A stretch of 11,984 nt of DNA from assembly GCA_900555915.1 (NCBI GenBank), contig USNC01000019.1, positions 1 to 11,984 of the forward strand, read 5' to 3'. Position 1 is the first letter of the stretch; each line of letters starts with the position of its first letter. This DNA is from an uncultured Porphyromonadaceae bacterium (GTDB lineage: Bacteria > Bacteroidota > Bacteroidia > Bacteroidales > Muribaculaceae). The notes under the pieces were generated by a model, which had not been told where the DNA came from, searched no databases, and saw only the letters and a program-made list of their open reading frames with translations. Shown piece after piece: positions 7,077 to 11,984 of the stretch. The translations under genes were made by a program, and so were the position numbers.

Positions 7077-7373
7077 TCAGAGATATGCTTCAAGCATTCT
7101 CTCGAGATCTGCGGCCGAATGCACTCCGGAGGCACGCCATTCAAGTTTATTGTTCTTGAAAATCATAAGGGTAGGCACTGACTGCACCACATACTTGCGA
7201 GCGAGCTCCTCGTTCTTGTCAATGTCGATCTTGATTATGCGGACCTTGCCCTCCATTTTCTGATGCAGCTCCTCGAGAATGGGATGCATCATGCGGCAGG
7301 GGCCGCACCAGGTGGCGAAAAAGTCGACAAGCACAGGTGTAGGGGACTGAATGATTTCTTCAAATGTTTCCAT
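7077..7373 (-). CDS. Small cytosolic thioredoxin
   Basis: A 98-residue single-domain thioredoxin that would reduce protein disulfides in the cytosol, fed by a thioredoxin reductase not present here. The active site WCGPC is at 22-26 with C23 and C26 as the redox pair, preceded by VLVDFFAT. The cis-proline loop is SVPTLMIF, Pro67. There is no signal peptide, and the protein is slightly shorter at both ends than the roughly 105 residues of classical thioredoxin A. It converges with the Mur ligase and is divergent from the MscS gene. A TAnnTTTG element lies about 90 nt upstream at 7469-7462, overlapped on its distal side by an inverted repeat. I leave the symbol blank because Bacteroidetes carry several thioredoxins. 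Confidence 0.94.
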   Translation of the reverse strand: METFEEIIQSPTPVLVDFFATWCGPCRMMHPILEELHQKMEGKVRIIKIDIDKNEELARKYVVQSVPTLMIFKNNKLEWRASGVHSAADLERMLEAYL

Positions 7374-7461
7374 AACTGTTGTATTTTTTATATTCTTTCG
7401 GTGCGTTCAGATCGGAGAGATATGACCTGAGGCACGATATCTGTAACTCACAGAAGTTAAA

Positions 7462-7469
7462 CAAATGTA
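7462..7469 (-). promoter_or_regulatory. Predicted -7 element for the thioredoxin gene
   Basis: The minus strand reads TACATTTG, an exact TAnnTTTG match. A TTG at 7494-7492 lies 22 nt upstream as a possible -33 element. The predicted leader is long, about 80-85 nt. Confidence 0.55.
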
Positions 7470-7490
7470 GATAAGCATTGGTTCATGAGA

Positions 7491-7512
7491 ACAATTTCGT
7501 GCCTGAAATTGT
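7491..7512. repeat. Inverted repeat with 8-bp arms upstream of the thioredoxin promoter
   Basis: acaatttc (7491-7498) and gaaattgt (7505-7512) are exact inverse complements around gtgcct. It covers the presumed -33 element of the thioredoxin promoter and could be an operator, or on the plus strand a small hairpin followed by aaaaa. Confidence 0.45.
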
Positions 7513-7575
7513 AAAAATAGCCAGACCACCGCTCTCCTACCCGGATTGGATGCCCACGCAGGAAATCACTCTTAA

Positions 7576-7601
7576 TCCAAGTTTCGCGGGCTCAACTTGA
7601 A
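7576..7601 (+). repeat. 26-nt near-palindromic repeat, copy C
   Basis: Matches copy A at 22 of 26 bases, with arms tccaagtt and aacttgaa. Unlike copies A, B and D it does not follow a coding stop; it lies 42 nt before the MscS start, in the 270-nt spacer between two divergent genes. Apart from the thioredoxin promoter and the 7491 inverted repeat, I see no gene or RNA in that spacer. Confidence 0.75.
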
Positions 7602-7643
7602 AGATGAATAAACTTAAATATAAACCCTAAAAAACACACAAAT

Positions 7644-8507
7644 ATGCCAGACAATCTGACACAAGACTGGGACCTTCTGAAAGGTCTGTCGCTCAACGAC
7701 GCGATAAGCAAAATGGCCAACTCGCTGGTAGACTTCGCATTCAAGCTCGTCATAGCCATAGCCGTATTCTACATCGGACGCTACATCATCCGCAAACTCA
7801 TAGCGTTTATCCACAACGTGCTTGAAAAGCGGAAGGTAGATCTCTCGCTGGCCACATTCGTGAGATCATTCACACAGATACTTCTCTACTTCATCCTTAT
7901 AGTGACAATCGTCGGTATACTTGGAATCGAGACGAGCAGTTTCCTCGCCCTGTTTGCCTCGGCCGGTGTGGCCATCGGCATGGCACTCAGCGGGACACTC
8001 CAGAACTTCGCGGGCGGTGTGCTCATACTGCTGCTCAAGCCCTACAAGGTGGGAGAATATATCGAGACCCAGGGATATGCCGGCACAGTGAACGAGATAC
8101 AGATGTTTCACACCGTCATCACCACTCCCGACAACAAGACCATACTCATCCCCAACGGCATGCTCTCGACGAGCAGCATAAACAACTACACACGCCAGCC
8201 GCTGCGCAGGGTAGACTGGACCATCGGGATTCAGTATGGCGACAGTTTTGAGAACGCATCGAAATCGATTCTCGCCATACTCAACTCCGATCCCCGCGTG
8301 CTGACCGACGGCAGTGTGGCCAAACCATTCGTGGGTATCACAGGGCTGGGCGACAGTTCGGTCAACCTGACAGTGAGGGCTTGGACCCACAGCAGCGACT
8401 ACTGGGACCTCTACTTTGACCTCTACGACAGGTTCTACACCGAACTTCCGGACAAAGACGTGAACTTCCCATTCCCGCAGCTCGATGTGCATCTTAAGCA
8501 GAAATAA
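7644..8507 (+). CDS. MscS-family mechanosensitive ion channel
   Basis: A 287-residue small-conductance mechanosensitive channel of the inner membrane, opening under membrane tension to release solutes during hypo-osmotic shock. Three transmembrane segments are visible at about 30-52, 76-96 and 98-131. The third has the Gly/Ala-rich pore helix pattern (ASAGVAIGMALSGTLQN, 105-121) characteristic of MscS. The beta-domain follows, with LKPYKVGEYIE (131-141), GTVNEIQMFHTVITTPDN (147-164) and the IPNGML loop (169-174), then the alpha/beta C-terminal domain of the cytosolic cage. The length matches minimal MscS (about 286 residues in E. coli), with no extra domains. The leader is A-rich. The gene appears monocistronic and ends at a strong hairpin. 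Confidence 0.95.
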   Translation: MPDNLTQDWDLLKGLSLNDAISKMANSLVDFAFKLVIAIAVFYIGRYIIRKLIAFIHNVLEKRKVDLSLATFVRSFTQILLYFILIVTIVGILGIETSSFLALFASAGVAIGMALSGTLQNFAGGVLILLLKPYKVGEYIETQGYAGTVNEIQMFHTVITTPDNKTILIPNGMLSTSSINNYTRQPLRRVDWTIGIQYGDSFENASKSILAILNSDPRVLTDGSVAKPFVGITGLGDSSVNLTVRAWTHSSDYWDLYFDLYDRFYTELPDKDVNFPFPQLDVHLKQK

Positions 8508-8511
8508 GGCC

Positions 8512-8537
8512 TTCAAGTTTCAGGGCACCAACCTGAA
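8512..8537 (+). repeat. 26-nt near-palindromic repeat, copy D
   Basis: Begins 5 nt after the MscS stop. Most divergent copy, 17 of 26 matches with A, differing mainly in the centre. A hairpin is still possible through a different pairing, tttcagg with cctgaaa. Followed by ttataaggta, as after copy A. Confidence 0.6.
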
Positions 8538-8546
8538 ATTATAAGG

Positions 8547-8576
8547 TAAGGCGGAATCTTTCGGGATTCCGCCTTA
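8547..8576. terminator. Strong hairpin terminator between convergent genes
   Basis: Arms taaggcggaatc (8547-8558) and gattccgcctta (8565-8576) pair perfectly over 12 bp around a 6-nt loop, tttcgg. It stands between the ends of the convergent MscS and lipoprotein genes, so it probably serves both strands. No long U-run follows, which is not unusual in this phylum. Confidence 0.8.
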
Positions 8577-8631
8577 CTGTATATATGCGACCATTACGGA
8601 GGTCTCAACCGAGAGGCGACGTCTTCCCTGT

Positions 8632-9468
8632 TCATTGATGAACACTTTCGGCAGAGGGAAGATAGTCGCGCCAATAGGCGCGGACCACAGTGTATGCGCT
8701 GTCGGACACACCTGCCAAAAACTCGATCTTCACCGGGGGCAGGTCGTCAGGCATATAGCGCACCTCATTTCCCGCCGAATCCCTGAAGTTGTAGATACGG
8801 GATCCGACAGTTCCCTCCACATCCATACCGCCCGTCAGCAGAAGCGAGGGCATATCCCTCATGCCGACAGGGCCGTCATAGCACATCAATCTGAACCTTC
8901 CGCCATCGCGGTCTATTCTGAAGATACGGTCGCCATCTGCCTGGACAAGAGTCTCGACCGGAGTCCAGGATTCCCTCAACTGCGGCGGAAGCGACATTAT
9001 CTCTTCCCTCGCGAGCAGACGCCTCAGCCCTGTCTCCGCCACAGACTCATAGTCGACAAACTGTATGCCATCGTCATACCATATCAGAGTTGAATCGCCG
9101 AAAGCCCATCCTCTCCAGCCATAATACTTCCAGTCGTCGAGACGGGAGTCTCGGGCTATCCTCCTGAGCGAATCATCCACCATGACATGAAAATAGTCTA
9201 CCATGGCTGTCGAATCGGTGATATCCTTCAAAGGATAATTCCGATGCAGAGGATAAGAGCAGATAGAAGCGAACGCACGGGCATCGTCGTGTGCCAGTGC
9301 CCTCACGAGCAGCGACAAAGAGGAGTCGGGACGTTGCACATCGGGATCATCACAAGGCTCCCCCGCCCCGGCTTTATTGCCACAGGCAGTGGCGAAGGCT
9401 ACGGCAGCGGAGAGACATAAGGCGGAGAGACCTGAACATCTGTAATTTTTCTTATAGTTTCTTTTCAT
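8632..9468 (-). CDS. Predicted lipoprotein of unknown function
   Basis: A 278-residue protein whose function I do not recognise. The N-terminus has Lys/Arg residues, a hydrophobic stretch (about 13-26) and a lipobox ATAC, so Cys29 would be lipidated after signal peptidase II cleavage and the protein anchored in the cell envelope. The residues after Cys29 (GNKAG) are not the acidic type linked to surface export in Bacteroidetes, so a periplasm-facing location is more likely. The mature chain is acidic and aromatic-rich, with SYPLHRNYPL (71-80) and a YYGWRGW segment (115-121), then WYDDG and VDYES; these feel familiar from Bacteroidetes hypothetical proteins. The ATG at 9468 overlaps the lysozyme stop as ATGA, so the two are coupled and may work together in the envelope. 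Confidence 0.8.
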   Translation of the reverse strand: MKRNYKKNYRCSGLSALCLSAAVAFATACGNKAGAGEPCDDPDVQRPDSSLSLLVRALAHDDARAFASICSYPLHRNYPLKDITDSTAMVDYFHVMVDDSLRRIARDSRLDDWKYYGWRGWAFGDSTLIWYDDGIQFVDYESVAETGLRRLLAREEIMSLPPQLRESWTPVETLVQADGDRIFRIDRDGGRFRLMCYDGPVGMRDMPSLLLTGGMDVEGTVGSRIYNFRDSAGNEVRYMPDDLPPVKIEFLAGVSDSAYTVVRAYWRDYLPSAESVHQ

Positions 9469-10064
9469 AATTGTTCTGCAAATTGTTCTGTTAAACCCGA
9501 TGAATCCCGATCTACGGAAAGAGAATCGAGGTCAGGGATATCCATAGACACATTCTGAACGATCAAGGAAGGATCCTTGACAAAGAGAGTGGCGAGCTCA
9601 GTCTCACGCCTTCGCTTTAGTTGCGACAACTGCTTGCCACGATATCTGCAATGCGCTTTATACGCATCCTCAATATCGCGGTCGCCACGCTTGAGCTTTG
9701 CGAGCACACTTGATTTCGCCACCACTCCCGGGCCGCAATTGTAGGCAAGCGCCGCGAGCAGCAGACTGTCGGCACCGAAACTTCTGTATCTTGCACACAG
9801 TTTTGCATAGTCGGCTCTGACGAGAGCATCTGCCTCAGCCTCGGAAAGGACTTTACCCCTCTTGAATTTCTCGCCCGGCATCACCTTATGACCATAACCC
9901 ACAAGGGGCCAATGGCGTGCGGAATGGAGGCTTTCAAATTTTTTAATTATCTCTATGGCATCATCGAAAGTGGGTGCTTTCCGCGCCTTCACGGCAGCAT
10001 GAGCGATCAGCAACGCCACAGCAGCCACCAACACTGATACCAGTATCATTCCATATCTTTTCAT
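9465..10064 (-). CDS. GH24-type lysozyme with N-terminal membrane anchor
   Basis: A 199-residue phage-type (GH24) lysozyme homologue that would cleave the MurNAc-GlcNAc bond of peptidoglycan. Residues 7-24 are hydrophobic after a short basic start, an uncleaved anchor or signal peptide, placing the enzyme in the periplasm. The domain runs from about 33 to 165. The predicted catalytic Glu44 is in KKFESLH, followed by HWPLVGYGHKV (51-61) with the GYGH motif, and LAYNCGPGVV matches the family's N-x-G-x-G segment. The Asp and Thr of the T4 triad are replaced by the HWPLV context, common in Bacteroidetes homologues as I recall. The C-terminal tail (about 166-199) is acidic and extends beyond the domain. 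No phage genes lie nearby, so this is probably a host envelope enzyme. It is coupled to the lipoprotein gene by ATGA. Confidence 0.85.
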   Translation of the reverse strand: MKRYGMILVSVLVAAVALLIAHAAVKARKAPTFDDAIEIIKKFESLHSARHWPLVGYGHKVMPGEKFKRGKVLSEAEADALVRADYAKLCARYRSFGADSLLLAALAYNCGPGVVAKSSVLAKLKRGDRDIEDAYKAHCRYRGKQLSQLKRRRETELATLFVKDPSLIVQNVSMDIPDLDSLSVDRDSSGLTEQFAEQL

Positions 10065-10146
10065 CTATCCATAGTATTATATCAGTATCATATCGACCTA
10101 AGTAACTATAATATAACCAACCTGAGGGAATTAAAGTTCGAAGCCG

Positions 10147-10165
10147 GGCGGGGAACGGCCCCGCC
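10147..10165. repeat. GC-rich hairpin in the divergent spacer
   Basis: ggcgggg (10147-10153) pairs with ccccgcc (10159-10165) around aacgg, and with one bulge the stem extends to the outer ccgg. It stands out in an otherwise AT-rich spacer. It lies in the likely leader or promoter region of the lysozyme operon; no U-run is present. Confidence 0.5.
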
Positions 10166-10254
10166 GGAGTTGTATCGACATAGGATGAGGCGGGAAAAAT
10201 CAATAGGTTTTCGATTTTTTATCCAGCCAACTTCAATATCTCGGAATTTTTATG

Positions 10255-10262
10255 TAAATTTG
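10255..10262 (+). promoter_or_regulatory. Predicted -7 element for the helicase gene
   Basis: TAAATTTG matches TAnnTTTG exactly, in an AT-rich context. No clear -33 TTTG is seen. It predicts a leader of about 125 nt before the ATG at 10395. Confidence 0.55.
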
Positions 10263-10327
10263 CATGGGACTTCTTTATAATTTATTAGGCGTTCCTTTCC
10301 TGGTCATTATCTGAAATGGGTATTGCA

Positions 10328-10343
10328 ATTAAGTTAACTTAAT
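10328..10343. promoter_or_regulatory. 16-bp perfect palindrome in the helicase leader
   Basis: attaagtt followed directly by aacttaat, flanked by gc on both sides with one unpaired base. It lies 51 nt upstream of the helicase ATG and downstream of the predicted promoter, a position that fits an operator for a dimeric regulator. No regulator is identified. Confidence 0.35.
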
Positions 10344-10394
10344 GCCGGTATTATCAAAATAAAGTGAAAGATACGAAAATTGAGTAAAAACAAT

Positions 10395-11975
10395 ATGGAC
10401 GAGAGCAACGAAGCGATGGATCTCGCATGGCGGCTTGTGGAAGAGACCGGCGCCAACGTATTCCTGACAGGCAAAGCCGGCACAGGGAAAACCACATTTC
10501 TAAAACGTCTGAAAGCGGAGAGCAACAAGACAATTGCAGTTCTGGCCCCAACGGGAATCGCCGCCCTCAACGCCGGAGGCACCACCATCCACAGTTTCTT
10601 CCAGCTGTCGTTCTCGCCATATATCCCCGGCATAGGGCAGGCAGACGCAGGCACGAGCAGATATGACCGCTACTCGAAAGAAAAACTGAAGGTGCTGAGA
10701 TCGATCGACACGATAGTGATCGACGAGATAAGCATGGTGCGCGCCGACGTACTCGACGCCATAGATGCGAAACTGAGAAAATACCGCAACCCGTCGCTGG
10801 CAATGGGAGGGGTACAACTGGTCATGATCGGCGATCTGCAGCAACTCCCGCCTGTGGTGAAGGAAGATGAATGGTCGTTGCTGAGCCAGCATTACAACTC
10901 GCCTTATTTCTTTGACAGCGACGTGCTCAGGCAATCGCCTTACGAGACCATCGAACTCACGAAGGTGTACCGCCAGCAGGACTCCGAATTTCTCGACATG
11001 CTCAACGCAATCCGCGACAACAAAGCCGACCGCAACGTGCTCGACAGCCTTAACGCACGCTACATACCGGGCTTCAATCCCAAGGAGGAGGAGCGCTATA
11101 TCAGGCTGATGACCCATAATTACCAACAGCAGGAATTCAACGAGCGCAAGATGAAGGAACTTCCCGGAAAGCCCCACATCTTCACCGCCAGGACGGAGGG
11201 TGATTTTCCGGAAAGCATGTATCCCGCCGACGCGAGCCTCACGCTGAAAGTCGGTGCGCAGGTGATGTTTATAAAAAATGACTCGAGCGGAAGCCGCCGC
11301 TACTACAACGGACTGATCGGGATAGTGAGAAGCATCACCCCCGACGGGAAAGTAGCGGTAGCCAACGGCGACACGACGATCATGGTGGAAGAGGAAATTT
11401 GGGAAAACATCACCTACAGCATAGACAAGAAAGACAACCGGATGAAGGAGAAGATAGCCGGGACATTCAGGCAGATACCTCTGCGCGCGGCCTGGGCCAT
11501 CACCATCCATAAGAGCCAGGGACTGACTTTCGACAAAGCCATAATCAACGCATCCTCGGCATTCGCCCACGGCCAGACATACGTGGCGCTGAGCCGATGC
11601 CGCACACTCAGGGGCCTTGTGCTTGAACAGCCCCTGCCGCCACATGCCATCATCTGCGACAACAAAGTGGCAGACTTCATCAGCCACCGCCGGTCGGATC
11701 AGGCGGATGCCAAGCGTGTAAGCGACCTCCAGTCGGGCTTCCGGCTCCGGGTACTTCTTGAACTCGTAGACCTCACATCTACGTATGAGGCGATGAAAGG
11801 GCTGCACAGGGCCGTGGAAGAAGCCCACAGCAAGACGTTTCCAAAAATGACAGCCCAACTGAGCGAGATTCTAAACAAAAAATGCAGGGCACTGCTCGAC
11901 GTGTCGTATAAGTTTCAGAATCAGCTGCGCAGCATGAGCGCCGCCGGCGCGGGAGCCGACCGGATACAGCAACGC
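10395..11975 (+). CDS. Pif1/RecD-like superfamily 1 DNA helicase, 3'-truncated
   Basis: The first 527 residues of an ATP-dependent helicase; the 3' end is lost at the adapter. Superfamily 1B motifs appear in order: Walker A GKAGTGKT (26-33), motif Ia APTGIAALNAGGTTIHSFF (51-69), Walker B VIDEISMV (108-115), motif III GDLQQLPPV (146-154), motif IV/V AITIHKSQGLTFD (starting near 368) and motif VI YVALSRCRT (396-404). This combination is typical of the Pif1 group, which unwinds 5'-to-3' and acts on replication intermediates and structured DNA. A helical region follows the motor domains from about 440. The ATG at 10395 fits the family's short pre-Walker segment; an in-frame TTG at 10380 is a less likely alternative. 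A 452-codon antisense ORF over this gene is a shadow and is not annotated. Confidence 0.93.
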
Positions 11976-11984
11976 CTGTCTCTT
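11976..11984 (+). other. Residual Nextera mosaic end (artefact)
   Basis: ctgtctctt equals the first nine bases of the reverse-complemented Tn5 mosaic end. Nine bases alone would be weak evidence, but with the full adapter at the other end of the contig the reading is clear. The last three codons of the helicase frame (L-S-L) are therefore not genomic. Confidence 0.9.

Larger units (their letters stand above)
10065..10394. other. 330-nt divergent intergenic region
   Basis: Separates the lysozyme operon (minus) from the helicase (plus). It holds a GC hairpin (10147-10165), a plus-strand -7 promoter element (10255-10262) and a 16-bp palindrome (10328-10343), listed separately. I found no convincing minus-strand promoter for the lysozyme, no ORF with coding character and no recognisable RNA gene. 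Confidence 0.7.

Noticed and set aside
7866..8516. 216-codon minus-strand ORF
   Set aside because: It overlaps almost all of the MscS gene, whose pore helix and beta-domain motifs are clear on the other strand.
9465..10064. Prophage remnant based on the phage-type lysozyme
   Set aside because: There are no holin, structural or integrase genes nearby. The enzyme has a membrane anchor and is coupled to a lipoprotein gene, which suits a host envelope role.
10500..11858. 452-codon open frame on the minus strand over the helicase
   Set aside because: The plus strand has a complete ordered set of helicase motifs in the same place. The antisense translation has no recognisable domain and is rich in His, Arg and Val, as expected from the reverse of this codon usage.

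Overview
The window looks like a chromosomal contig from a gut Bacteroidales bacterium, most likely close to Muribaculaceae. The grounds are: a DUF1599 / BT_3928-type gene pair that I know from Bacteroides genomes; four matches to the Bacteroidetes -7 promoter element TAnnTTTG upstream of genes; mostly A/purine-rich rather than Shine-Dalgarno leaders; moderately GC-rich genes separated by AT-rich spacers; and Bacteroidetes-type protein families. The family-level placement is inference. Both ends carry Illumina Nextera (engineered Tn5) adapter sequence: 1-50 is P7 tail, 8-nt index, read-2 primer and mosaic end, and 11976-11984 is the start of the reverse mosaic end. The biological sequence is therefore 51-11975, and the terminal genes are cut by the library or assembly, not by biology.

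Layout. 51-2317 (minus strand): a 3'-truncated DoxX/BT_3928-family membrane protein, a DUF1599 protein with two tandem repeats (the two overlap by ATGA), and a DUF975 membrane protein. Between the last two lie a perfect 28-bp palindrome and a six-codon leader ORF with a strong Shine-Dalgarno. 2446-7056 (plus strand): an agmatine deiminase-family protein and N-carbamoylputrescine amidase, which together would convert agmatine to putrescine, then an alpha/beta hydrolase and, 27 nt further on, a Mur ligase whose N-terminal third is membrane segments. 7077-7373 (minus): a small cytosolic thioredoxin, convergent with the Mur ligase. 7644-8507 (plus): an MscS-type channel ending in a strong hairpin terminator. 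8632-10064 (minus): a GH24-type lysozyme with a membrane anchor, overlapping by ATGA a predicted lipoprotein of unknown function. 10395-11975 (plus): a Pif1/RecD-like superfamily 1 helicase, cut at its 3' end.

The most unusual points are a 26-nt near-palindromic repeat present four times in the same orientation, three copies starting within about 5 nt of a stop codon, and the membrane-anchored Mur ligase paired with the hydrolase. I see no tRNA, rRNA, CRISPR array, insertion sequence or phage region. No clearly new defence or mobile system is visible.
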